A DNA stretch of 64,000 nucleotides from KBS-96 sp964247975 (GTDB lineage: Bacteria; Acidobacteriota; Terriglobia; Bryobacterales; Bryobacteraceae), in NCBI GenBank assembly GCA_964247975.1, contig CAXTWH010000029.1, positions 1 through 64,000 on the forward strand. Direction: 5' to 3'. A program made the position numbers and the translations under genes. A model generated the notes under the pieces. It ran no database searches. It saw nothing but the letters and a program-made list of their open reading frames with translations, and was not told the origin of the DNA. Positions 6,908 to 15,139 of this stretch are shown piece by piece; position 1 is the stretch's first letter; every line of letters begins with the position of its first letter.

Positions 6908-9319
6908 ATGCGGCGTTATTCCTTCTTTTTGTTTTCCGCCGCCATCCTTTTAACCCTTTTTGTCGTTCGCACTTATCTCCGCCGTTCGGACCGGGAACGA
7001 CGGCATCCACCGAATCCGGTGGCGCGAATTGATCGGGATGTGCAAGCAATCGCGAAAACCTGGCATTGGGGCAAGGATGATCCGCAAACGAACTGCCCGG
7101 TGGTGCGGGTGGTTTCTTCCTCATTCCGGGCAGTTCACGACCCCAGCACTTTTGAGCTGACCGACATGCAGCTTAAGTTGTTCAACAAAGGCTGTTCTTC
7201 TTATACTTACGTGCAAAGCTCCAAGGCGGAGTTTGATGAGCAGTCTGAGGTGATGACCGCCAAAAATGATGTTTTGATTGTGATGAAGGTGCCAGGAGAT
7301 AAGGAGCCGGACGATAAAAAGGCTACCGCCAATCTGGTTCACATACGAACTACCGGCGTGCGGTATGAAACGAAAACCGGCAAAGCGGACACCACGCAGC
7401 CGGCGGCTTTTCAATTTGCCAATGGTCGCGGCCACTCGCTGGGCGCGGATTACGACCCCAATACTCACCAACTGCACATGAAGTCGCAGGTTTCGCTCGA
7501 CTGGTTCGGCAATGGTCCGCCGGAAGATTCCATGCACATTGAAGCGGGCGAACTACGCTACGAAGAAAACCACGGCAAAGTTTTCCTATGGCCGTGGTCG
7601 CGCTTGAAGCGGAAAAATACGGTGATCAACGCCGCCAATTCCGAAGTGACCCTGGACCAGGGAGTTTTAAAAGAAGTAGATTCGCTGAACGCGAAGGGCG
7701 TCGACCGGGAAGAAACGCGGCAGGTGGAATATGGCGGCGATAAGCTGGTTGCTTTATTTAATGACAACGGCGACATGACCCAGATTACGGCTGAGCCGAA
7801 TGCACATCTGTTGTCAACCGATAAGTTCGCTAAAACCGCCGTCACCGCCAAACAAGCGGTGCTTTCTTTCAACGTTGAAACCGATATAGATGTGGTGAGC
7901 GGCCAGGAAAGCAACAACAGCGTACTGCACCAGGTGTTTGCCAAAGGAAACGCGCTGATCCATTCATCGCCTGTTCCGAGGCCGGACGTGAAGCCGTCCG
8001 ATACGCGCATTCTGCGCAGCGAAGTGATTGAAATCGCCATGAAGGACGACGGCAAGGAAATTCAATCTCTGCGCGCGGACGCGCCCGGACAGTTGGAATT
8101 CAAGCCCAACCAGGCCGAACGCGCGCATCGCTGGATGAATGGAAACCGCATCCAGATTGTTTACGGCGATGCGAACTCAATCGACTCGTTTCATGCTTCC
8201 CAGGCCAGCACCCGTACGGAAAAACCGCTGCCGCCGGAAAAACGGAAAGACAAAAATGGAAAAACCGTTCCGGTAACGCCCGCGCTCACTTGGAGCGATG
8301 AACTGACGGCGAAATTTGCCCCGCAATCAAACGACTTGGCGACGCTTGAACAAACCGGCAATTTCCGCTACGAAGAAGGAATGCGCCACGCCACCGCCGC
8401 CCGCGCGCACTTGGAGCAAACTCTAAATCAAATTCTATTGAAAGACCATGCCAAGCTTTGGGATGACACCGGCGTTACGGCGGCAGACGCCATTCTGCTC
8501 AACCAGCAGAACGGGGACATGGACGCCACTGGAAAAGTAGCTTCCACCCGCCAGCCGGATAAGCCCAAAGAAAACGGAAAATCTTCGCTGCTCGATGAAA
8601 CCGAACCGCTGCAAGCGCGGGCCGACAAAATGCAAAGCCGCGAAAACAATTTGAAAATCTCCTACGAAGGGCAGGCGCTTCTTTGGCAGGGAGCCGACCG
8701 TATACAAGCAGACGCCATCGATATTGACCGCGACAACGAAACGCTTCATGCCAAAGGCCATGTGGTCAGCCAGTTAATCGATAAACAGAAGAATGAAGAT
8801 AAACAGCCTGTCAGCGGCAGTAACCAGGTCCGGCTGCAGCCGGTAGTGAACACAACCACCGCGCCATCAACCGATAAACCGATGGTTTTTACGATTGTGC
8901 GCGCGCCCGATCTGTTTTATCAGGATGATACCCGGATTGCCCACTACACCGGCGGCGTCACATTGGTTCACGACAAAATGATTGTCACCTCCAAGGAATT
9001 GCGGGCGTTTCTCAACAACGACGATGCCGGGCAGGACAACAAAGATAACGGCACTTCGCTGGACCATGCTTTCGCTGATGGCGATGTGAAAGTGGTGGAA
9101 GCCATGAACAACCGCACCCGCACCGGCACAAGCCAGCATTGCGAATATTATCCCGATGAGAACAAAGTGATTCTCAACGGCGGTTTAGCCAAAATGGCCG
9201 ATTCCCGCAAAGGAACTACGATGGGTCAGCAGTTAACGTACTACCCGGATTCCGATCGCATCGTGGTGGAAGGATTGCCGAAAAAACCGGCGATCAGCGA
9301 CATGAATAAGTCGAAGTAA
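6908..9319 (+). CDS. LPS-export periplasmic protein, LptC-LptA (OstA-like) fusion
   Basis: About 803 residues. A single N-terminal transmembrane anchor (RYSFFLFSAAILLTLFVV) is followed by an LptC-like segment and then several OstA/LptA beta-jellyroll repeats, visible as recurring patterns such as ADYDPNTHQLHMKSQV, ADAIDIDRDNETLHAKGHVV and QQLTYYPDSDRIVVEG. In proteobacteria LptC and LptA are separate and together form the periplasmic bridge that carries LPS from the LptB2FG transporter to the outer membrane. Here one long protein appears to serve both roles. I chose the ATG at 6908 because it is directly followed by the anchor; the frame extends upstream to 6734 without homology-like content. 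lptB follows 43 bases downstream, which supports the assignment. Confidence 0.82.
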   Translation: MRRYSFFLFSAAILLTLFVVRTYLRRSDRERRHPPNPVARIDRDVQAIAKTWHWGKDDPQTNCPVVRVVSSSFRAVHDPSTFELTDMQLKLFNKGCSSYTYVQSSKAEFDEQSEVMTAKNDVLIVMKVPGDKEPDDKKATANLVHIRTTGVRYETKTGKADTTQPAAFQFANGRGHSLGADYDPNTHQLHMKSQVSLDWFGNGPPEDSMHIEAGELRYEENHGKVFLWPWSRLKRKNTVINAANSEVTLDQGVLKEVDSLNAKGVDREETRQVEYGGDKLVALFNDNGDMTQITAEPNAHLLSTDKFAKTAVTAKQAVLSFNVETDIDVVSGQESNNSVLHQVFAKGNALIHSSPVPRPDVKPSDTRILRSEVIEIAMKDDGKEIQSLRADAPGQLEFKPNQAERAHRWMNGNRIQIVYGDANSIDSFHASQASTRTEKPLPPEKRKDKNGKTVPVTPALTWSDELTAKFAPQSNDLATLEQTGNFRYEEGMRHATAARAHLEQTLNQILLKDHAKLWDDTGVTAADAILLNQQNGDMDATGKVASTRQPDKPKENGKSSLLDETEPLQARADKMQSRENNLKISYEGQALLWQGADRIQADAIDIDRDNETLHAKGHVVSQLIDKQKNEDKQPVSGSNQVRLQPVVNTTTAPSTDKPMVFTIVRAPDLFYQDDTRIAHYTGGVTLVHDKMIVTSKELRAFLNNDDAGQDNKDNGTSLDHAFADGDVKVVEAMNNRTRTGTSQHCEYYPDENKVILNGGLAKMADSRKGTTMGQQLTYYPDSDRIVVEGLPKKPAISDMNKSK

Positions 9320-9362
9320 AATTTCGTTTCGGCGCATCGGACATAATAGGATCATTCCCGCT

Positions 9363-10103
9363 TTGAACACTTTACAAACGGTTGAGATTTCGAAATCCTA
9401 CAACGGGCGGCGCGTGGTGGACAATGTTTCCGTTCGGGTGGAACAAGGCGAAGTGGTAGGCCTGCTAGGGCCAAACGGAGCAGGCAAAACCACGTCGTTT
9501 TACATCACGGTGGGTTTGGTCAGCCCGGAAGCAGGAGTGGTTCTGTTGAATGAAGAAGACATTACCCGTTTGCCGATGTATCTGCGCGCCCGCAAAGGCG
9601 TAAGCTACCTTCCGCAGGAATCTTCCGTGTTTCGCAAACTGAGCGTGGAAGACAACCTGATGGCGATTCTGCAAACACTGCCGATCAGCGGACGCGAGCG
9701 GCGCGACCGCATGAACCGCTTGATTGAACAGTTGGGCCTGGAAACAGTTCGCCACAGCAAAGGCTATATGCTGTCGGGTGGGGAACGACGGCGAACGGAA
9801 ATTGCCCGCTCCCTGGTGCTGGAGCCAAGCTTTCTGCTGTTGGACGAACCGTTCTCCGGCATTGATCCGATTCAGGTTCTGGAGATTCAAGGCATCATCG
9901 GAGATCTGCGGAAGTCCGGCATCGGCATTCTGATTACCGACCACCAGGTGCGGGAAACGCTGGCGGTCACGGATCGCGCTTACATCATCAGCAACGGCCG
10001 CATTTTTCGCACCGGCACCCCGGAATCGTTAGGAAATGATCCTGAAGTACGCCGGGTATATCTGGGCGAGAGTTTCTACTTCAACCCAAACGGCTGGCGT
10101 TAA
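9363..10103 (+). CDS. lptB: LPS export ABC transporter ATPase LptB
   Basis: A 246-residue ABC ATPase with Walker A GPNGAGKTT, Q-loop YLPQESSVF, signature LSGGERRRTEIARSL, Walker B FLLLDEPFSGIDP and H-loop ITDHQ. The LSGGERRR form and the QESSVFRKLSVEDNL region are characteristic of LptB, the cytoplasmic motor of LPS transport. The start is a TTG at 9363 with GGATC upstream. The position between the LptC/A gene and rpoN reproduces the classic lptA-lptB-rpoN-hpf order. The membrane partners LptF and LptG are not in this window. Confidence 0.93.
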   Translation: MNTLQTVEISKSYNGRRVVDNVSVRVEQGEVVGLLGPNGAGKTTSFYITVGLVSPEAGVVLLNEEDITRLPMYLRARKGVSYLPQESSVFRKLSVEDNLMAILQTLPISGRERRDRMNRLIEQLGLETVRHSKGYMLSGGERRRTEIARSLVLEPSFLLLDEPFSGIDPIQVLEIQGIIGDLRKSGIGILITDHQVRETLAVTDRAYIISNGRIFRTGTPESLGNDPEVRRVYLGESFYFNPNGWR

Positions 10104-10185
10104 AAACTTACCCGCTTCTGTTTCGGAAAATCCTGAAATCATTACCAATTTCACCCCCTTGCTTCCGGTGTTAAACTGAAGTCCG

Positions 10186-11769
10186 ATGGGTTCGCTTTCG
10201 CAACGCCTGCACTTGGGAGTACAGCAAAAGCAGATCCTCACGCCTGGACTCGTCCAGATGGTGACCGTGCTTCAGCTCAATCGTTTAGAGCTGAAAGACA
10301 TGATCATCAACGAAATCAGCGAAAATCCGGTTCTCGAAGAATCAGGCGAAAGCGGCGAAGAACTCACGCCCGAAGAAGTACAGAACATGCTGGAGCGCGA
10401 GCTTCGCTCGGAGCCGGCAGACCAGGCGATTCTCGATCACTCGACGCACGATTCCATGCCGGAACCGTTCGAAGCGGGTGAAGGCAGCGCGGATTTTGTT
10501 TCGGAAGGAGCTTCCGCTTCGGCTGCTGCGCCCGCCCCGGAGGAGACTTCCAAATCAGAAACCGATCCTTTTGACGAAATTGACTTCGGATCGTACTTTG
10601 ATGATTACCTGGACCCTGGTTTTAAGAGTCCAGCGGGCGAATTGGTGGAAAAGCCGTCCTTTGAAACCTTTCTTTCTTCGCCGGTGACGCTGGCCGACCA
10701 TCTGCAAAGCCAGTTGGCCGTTCTGGTTCTGCCCGAACGCATTCGGGATGCCGCCAACGCCATTGTGGGCAATCTGGAAGAAAGCGGCTATCTCACCACC
10801 ACGCTCGAAGAAGTAGCCGATTCCGAAGGCTTGTCAATTGAGAATGTGCGCGCCGGTTTGAAAGCCGTGCAATCGCTTGACCCTACCGGCGTGGGCGCTT
10901 GCACCATGCGCGAATGCCTGCTTTTGCAGCTTGACGCGCGCGGCTCCAAAGGCAGCGTAGCATGGAACATTGTTCACGATCACTTAAAGCTGCTTGAAAC
11001 ACGCCAATACCAGCAGCTTGCCAAAGTTTTGTGCCGCCCTCTGGCGCACATCCAGATTGCTGTGAATGCGATTCGTCATCTGGACCCGGCGCCGGGCCTG
11101 CGTTATACCCGGGCGGAAGCGCGGCCGGTAGAGCCGGACGTTTACATCGAAAAAGACGGCGACGAATATCGGATCACCCTAAACGAGGATGATATTCCGC
11201 AGCTTCGTTTAAACGGCAACTATAAACACCTGTTGGATCGCAACCAGGAACCAAGCAAAGACGCCAAAGACGCGCGGAATTATGCGAAAGAACGTTATGC
11301 TTCGGCGCTGCAATTTATTAAGAATATTGAACAGCGCAAGCAAACTATTTTTCGCGTGTGCCATTCCCTCGTTCGCAGGCAGCAGGAATTTCTGGATCAC
11401 GGCATTACGCATTTGAAGCCGATGATGATCAAGGAAGTGGCGGAAGAAATCGGCGTTCATCCTTCCACGGCCAGCCGCGCGGTGATGAATAAATACGTTC
11501 ACACGCCGCAGGGCGTTTTTGATCTGCGAAAACTTTTTTCTGAGCAAACGCAAGGATCTTCAGGCGTTACCACGCCTCTTCCGGTATTGAAGCTGAAGGT
11601 GAAAAAGATGATTGAAGAAGAAGATTCGAAACATCCTTTGACCGATGAGCGGATCACAGAGCTGCTGCGATCCGAAGGTTTTGACGTGAACCGGCGGACC
11701 ATTGCCAAATACCGCGAAGACATGAAGATTCCATCCACGCATAAGCGGCGCGACCGCGACCGCGCCTAG
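10186..11769 (+). CDS. rpoN: RNA polymerase sigma-54 factor
   Basis: 527 residues. Region I (LSQRLHLGVQQKQILTPGLVQMV and the downstream LQLNRLELKDMI) contacts activators, an acidic, variable region II follows (about 60-130), then the core-binding domain (ERIRDAANAIVGNLEESGYL, LDPTGVGA), an HTH (IGVHPSTASRAVMNKY) and the C-terminal RpoN box (NRRTIAKYREDMKIPST) that binds the -24 element. All parts are present and the length is normal. The ATG at 10186 starts directly at the conserved N-terminus. It is co-directional with lptB and hpf. Confidence 0.95.
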   Translation: MGSLSQRLHLGVQQKQILTPGLVQMVTVLQLNRLELKDMIINEISENPVLEESGESGEELTPEEVQNMLERELRSEPADQAILDHSTHDSMPEPFEAGEGSADFVSEGASASAAAPAPEETSKSETDPFDEIDFGSYFDDYLDPGFKSPAGELVEKPSFETFLSSPVTLADHLQSQLAVLVLPERIRDAANAIVGNLEESGYLTTTLEEVADSEGLSIENVRAGLKAVQSLDPTGVGACTMRECLLLQLDARGSKGSVAWNIVHDHLKLLETRQYQQLAKVLCRPLAHIQIAVNAIRHLDPAPGLRYTRAEARPVEPDVYIEKDGDEYRITLNEDDIPQLRLNGNYKHLLDRNQEPSKDAKDARNYAKERYASALQFIKNIEQRKQTIFRVCHSLVRRQQEFLDHGITHLKPMMIKEVAEEIGVHPSTASRAVMNKYVHTPQGVFDLRKLFSEQTQGSSGVTTPLPVLKLKVKKMIEEEDSKHPLTDERITELLRSEGFDVNRRTIAKYREDMKIPSTHKRRDRDRA

Positions 11770-11837
11770 ATCTTTCGTCCCCTAACAAATCCTTGCGAGC
11801 CGCTGCCCTTGGGCGGCCCGTTTATTTGGAGAGAAAC

Positions 11838-12428
11838 ATGAAGGTCACCTATTCAGGAAAGACCAAAGACTTCACTTCTCAAATTGAGAAAAAAGTCGAA
11901 GAGAAGCTCGCCAAGTTAGCGAAAATGATCGAGCATAAAGGCGAGAAATGCGCTTCTGTTCTGCATCGTCAGGAGCGCTTTCTGCACAAAATCGAGATCA
12001 AAACGAGCTTCCATGAGCACGTTCTGCTCGGCACCGGCGCCGACGCCGATCTGATGATTGCCATCTGCGAGGCCATCGAAAAGCTGGAAAAGCAGATTGT
12101 GAAACTCGGCAGCCGGTGGCGCGATACGCACCGCGACGTGAAAAACGCGCGCGCCAAGAAAGAGTCGGCGGACTCTTTTGTGGAGAAAACCCCGGCACCC
12201 GTCAAGCTGGCGAAAAGGAGCGGCAAGATCAACGGCGATGCCAAGGTGCTGAAGCCGAAAGTGTTCCGGGTAGCTCCTGATGGCGATGCCAAGCCGATGA
12301 CGCTCGAAGAAGCGGTGCTGGAAATGCGCGGCAACGATGATTATCTGATTTACCGCGATTTGAAACGCAGCAGTTTATCGGTGCTGTTTCGGCGGCGTGA
12401 TGGTCACTTCGATCTGATCGAAGCGTAA
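11838..12428 (+). CDS. hpf: Ribosome hibernation promoting factor, long form
   Basis: 196 residues. The N-terminal S30AE domain (MKVTYSGKTKDFTSQIEKKV to about residue 100) binds the decoding centre of idle ribosomes. After a charged linker the C-terminal domain (FRVAPDGDAKPMTLEEAVLEM..., HFDLIEA) drives 100S dimer formation, which marks the long form. The ATG at 11838 is preceded by GGAGAG with ideal spacing; an in-frame start at 11793 lacks one. Placement after rpoN is conserved across many phyla. Confidence 0.92.
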   Translation: MKVTYSGKTKDFTSQIEKKVEEKLAKLAKMIEHKGEKCASVLHRQERFLHKIEIKTSFHEHVLLGTGADADLMIAICEAIEKLEKQIVKLGSRWRDTHRDVKNARAKKESADSFVEKTPAPVKLAKRSGKINGDAKVLKPKVFRVAPDGDAKPMTLEEAVLEMRGNDDYLIYRDLKRSSLSVLFRRRDGHFDLIEA

Positions 12429-12560
12429 TTGTTAGTGAAGCTTCATTGCGAACCGAAACATTGAATGGTTCCGCCATGGAGCTTCTTTCTCAGAATTTTC
12501 CTGTGTTTGCATTTAAACAAAAGTCTAAGATGTATCTGAATTAATGTGGAGTGTCTAAAC

Positions 12561-12626
12561 CTTTCTGTCTGCCTGCCGTTCGTATAAGCAGAAGCCAATT
12601 AAAACAAATTGGCAAGCAGAAAGGGA
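12561..12626 (+). promoter_or_regulatory. Structured 5' leader of the repeat-protein gene
   Basis: CTTTCTG (12561-12567) pairs with CAGAAAG (12617-12623), and inside it CCAATT (12595-12600) pairs with AATTGG (12607-12612) around an A-rich loop. The 3' arm runs into the GGGA that acts as ribosome binding site, and GGGAATGTCCC next to the ATG can itself fold back. This could modulate translation. It is seen directly in the sequence; the function is inference. Confidence 0.35.
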
Positions 12627-12633
12627 ATGTCCC

Positions 12634-13212
12634 ATGAAATTAAATCATTTTACAGTGCTGGCAGGGGCCCTCTTGTTAACAACGAGCATGTTTGCTCAAA
12701 CTAGCACCCCTAACAATCGGCGCAAAGACCAGCAGGACCGCATTGCTAATGGTGTGCAGTCTGGCCAACTGACAACCGGCGAAACAAAGTCGCTGGAAGG
12801 CAACGAAGCCAACTTGAATCGGGAAATACATACCGATAAAAGTGCCAATGGCGGACAGCTTACTTCACAGGAAAAACAGCAGATCAATCATCAGGAAAAT
12901 GGCTTAAGCAAGCAGATTTACAACGATAAGCACAATGGAAATACCGCTCATTATGGCAACGGTGAAGTAGGCCAGCGTCGGCAGGCTCAACAAGATCGGA
13001 TTGCGAATGGCATTCGAAACGGCAGTTTGCGTCCGGGCGAAGCCGCCCATCTGGAAAATCGCGAACAGGGCGTCAATCAAAAGATCAATGCGGATCGCCA
13101 GGCTAACGGCGGCAAGCTTTCCGCCGCGCAAGCCAAACAAGTGAACCGCGCGCAGAATAAGGCCAGCAAAGCAATCTATCAGGATAAACACAACGCAAAA
13201 CAGGGCTACTAA
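12634..13212 (+). CDS. Secreted protein with two 75-residue repeats
   Basis: 192 residues starting with a signal peptide (HFTVLAGALLLTTSMFAQ, cleavage after AQ likely). The mature part consists of two repeats of about 75 residues, each with QQDRIANG, an acidic glycine motif (TTGETKSLEGNEANLN or RPGEAAHLENREQGVN), ANGGxLSxxxxxQxN and IYxDKHN. It is rich in Asn, Gln and Lys, has no cysteine, and is predicted to be helical and hydrophilic. I do not recognise a named family with known function; similar periplasmic repeat proteins occur in acidobacteria and proteobacteria. The gene stands alone with a structured leader. Confidence 0.8.
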   Translation: MKLNHFTVLAGALLLTTSMFAQTSTPNNRRKDQQDRIANGVQSGQLTTGETKSLEGNEANLNREIHTDKSANGGQLTSQEKQQINHQENGLSKQIYNDKHNGNTAHYGNGEVGQRRQAQQDRIANGIRNGSLRPGEAAHLENREQGVNQKINADRQANGGKLSAAQAKQVNRAQNKASKAIYQDKHNAKQGY

Positions 13213-13351
13213 CGTTTAATAACAGCCTGCTTCGCTTCTGAGGGCGTTCGGTTTACACTGCACCGGACGCCTTTGTTGTGAGTGCTCCGCGAATCGCATC
13301 TTGTAATCCGTGGCTTCGGGCGGCATGCTACTGATATGGGAGAGCGGAAAC

Positions 13352-13377
13352 AAAAAGAGTGGGCCCGCTGACGCGGG
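13352..13377 (-). terminator. Intrinsic terminator, minus strand
   Basis: On the minus strand the stem CCCGC-GTCA-GCGGG (13377-13364) is followed after a short CCCACTC by TTTTTG. It lies 19 bases beyond the closing helix of the structured RNA at 13396-13704, and so would end that transcript. Confidence 0.6.
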
Positions 13378-13395
13378 TTGTTTTCGGAGCAGCAG

Positions 13396-13704
13396 GAAAG
13401 TAGCCAGAGTATCGCCGGGTTCTGTCCGCGAGTGGGCACTGCCCGTTTGGCAGTTTTACGAGTGGCGGAAATGACTTCGCGCGAAGCCAGAGCCCTTGGA
13501 GGCGATCAAGGTGGTCACCTCTGAGCCAGCGCCTTTGCTGCCTCCCCCACTCCGGTGCCGGGCACCCTTCTGGAGATCCGGTTGCGCGGCGACCGAAGCC
13601 TGCAGGAGAATGTCCTTTGGCCGGGACGTTTTCAGCCTACCGCCGCTTGGCTTAGCCTTGTTTTGCAAATGGCCAAAATCGAGCTTAAACAGTGGGCTAC
13701 TTTC
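13396..13704 (-). ncRNA. Structured RNA, tentatively RNase P RNA-like
   Basis: No plausible gene fills this stretch. On the minus strand a perfect 10-bp helix (GAAAGTAGCC at 13704-13695 with GGCTACTTTC at 13405-13396) closes a domain of 309 nt. Just before the 3' arm is ACAGAACCCGGCGATA, matching the conserved 3' signature of RNase P RNA (ACAGAACCCGGCUUA), at the same distance from the closing helix as in the E. coli P1. CACTG after the 5' arm can pair with CAGTG ahead of ACAGAA, like P2. Against the call: the 5' conserved GAGGAAAGUCC block of P4 is absent, the nearest being GAAAACGTCCCGG. A terminator follows. The RNA begins at the stop codon of phzF, so it would be transcribed through that gene or from inside it. 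It could be a divergent rnpB or another structured RNA. Confidence 0.45.
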
Positions 13705-14497
13705 ACGACAGTAGCGGGAGTGTGCCTTGCACAACTGTGACAGCTTTGCCCAAGAGCTGAACGCGGTTTTTATCCGTTTTCACCCGAACGGTACCACCCC
13801 GTGCAGAGAGCTGACGCCCGGTAAGGTCCGTTTTGCCTAGGCGTGCACTCCAGTATGGTCCAAGACAGCAGTGGGCGGTTCCTGTAACGGCGTCTTCAGG
13901 AATACCGAGCCGCGGTGCGAAGAATCGAGATACGAAATCAAAGTTGGAGTGATGAGAGGGTGCAGTGACGATCACACCTCGGGTCTCGATTTTAGCAAGT
14001 TCCTGGAACTTCGGAGCCAATAACCGTACCTCTTCCTCGGAACTAAGCTCGGCGAGGAGGTCGAGCGGACTACGAGAGAGTTGGACAATGTTGGCGCCCA
14101 AAGCTTCCGAAAGGGCTGGATCGGAAGCGATTTGATGAGGGGGCTGAGACGGTAACGCCAGCACTAACCACTCCTCCTCAGCCCAAGTGTGCAGTTCGCC
14201 TGCAGGAGTGTGGAAACAAATCGGGGCGTCTAAGCTCCTAAGACCCGTTTGCTGTAGAACATGTGCGCTCGCCAGCGTGGCGTGACCACAGAATTGCAAC
14301 TCACCAGAAGCATTGAACCACCGGAGATGGTAATCACTGCCTTCCGGATGGAGAAAAGCCGTGGCAGGTTGATTTAAGTCCTTGGCCAAAGTACTCATTA
14401 ATTGAATCGACTCTGGATGCGTTAGGATGCATACAGCAGCGGGGTTTCCGGTAAAGGGTACGTCTGCAAAAGCGTTGACAAGGTGAACCGACGGCAC
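13703..14497 (-). CDS. PhzF family isomerase/epimerase
   Basis: About 264 residues of the diaminopimelate-epimerase-like PhzF fold: N-terminal VHLVNAFADVPFTGNPAAVC, then RWFNASGELQFCGHATLASAH, and C-terminal RFFAPRLGIPEDAVTGTAHCCLGPYW. The conserved Glu of the family is expected in NQPATAFLHPEG; here that position reads ATAF rather than the usual ETAF, so the general acid/base Glu appears to be replaced by Ala. That suggests altered or lost isomerase chemistry. I chose the GTG at 14497 from the family N-terminus; a TTG at 14533 is also possible. It is a single gene, divergent from rbfA. Substrates in this family vary and none can be named. Confidence 0.82.
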   Translation of the reverse strand: MPSVHLVNAFADVPFTGNPAAVCILTHPESIQLMSTLAKDLNQPATAFLHPEGSDYHLRWFNASGELQFCGHATLASAHVLQQTGLRSLDAPICFHTPAGELHTWAEEEWLVLALPSQPPHQIASDPALSEALGANIVQLSRSPLDLLAELSSEEEVRLLAPKFQELAKIETRGVIVTAPSHHSNFDFVSRFFAPRLGIPEDAVTGTAHCCLGPYWSARLGKTDLTGRQLSARGGTVRVKTDKNRVQLLGKAVTVVQGTLPLLS

Positions 14498-14782
14498 CTC
14501 TTTAGTATGTGGCAAGAGTCGGTGCAAAGACAAAGCCCATCTCTAGGTCCAAAGCGTGGCAGCTTCCGCTCGTGCTCCGTCCGCACTGGTTCAATCAGTT
14601 GCCATATTAAAGGTTCTCTGAGCGCTACGTAAGTCGCCGGTTCTCTGCGTTCGGAAATGGTGTGCTTTGGCTTTGTTTCCATTCAAGTTGTTTTTGTGGA
14701 ACTGTCAAGAAATCAAACAAATTATCACCATCGGCGAGATGTTCAAAATCGAACCTCCTACACTCAAAAAGGGAGGTCCGGA

Positions 14783-15139
14783 ATGGACACACACCGAGCG
14801 GAACGCATTTCGGAAGCGCTGCGCGAGGAATTGAACGAACTGATAGCCTACGAGCTTTCCGATCCGCGCATCGGAGAAGTCGTAGTAACGGAAGTTCTGG
14901 TTTCGCCCGATAAGAAACATGCTCAGGTGCGCCTGCATTTTCCGAATCAATCCGGTGAAGGCAAGGAAACCATTGCGGCTCTCGCCGGCGCGCGCAATTT
15001 TCTGCGCCATCAACTCGCAGAGCGTCTAGATATTTTCAGAATTCCCGAGCTTCACTTCGAAGCCGATGTTTCTTCCGGCTTAAACGATCGGATGAGCCAT
15101 TTACTGAAGCGAGTCCGTCGGGGACGCCCACGAGATTGA
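14783..15139 (+). CDS. rbfA: Ribosome-binding factor A
   Basis: 118 residues with the KH-like fold of RbfA: RAERISEALREELNELI, the hallmark DPRIGEVVVTEVLVSPDKKHAQV, and LAERLDIFRIPELHFEADVS near the end. RbfA assists 16S rRNA maturation in late 30S assembly. The ATG at 14783 follows GGGAGG with six bases spacing; an upstream in-frame start at 14657 has no support. Its stop overlaps the start of apbE by four bases (TTGA). Confidence 0.93.
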   Translation: MDTHRAERISEALREELNELIAYELSDPRIGEVVVTEVLVSPDKKHAQVRLHFPNQSGEGKETIAALAGARNFLRHQLAERLDIFRIPELHFEADVSSGLNDRMSHLLKRVRRGRPRD

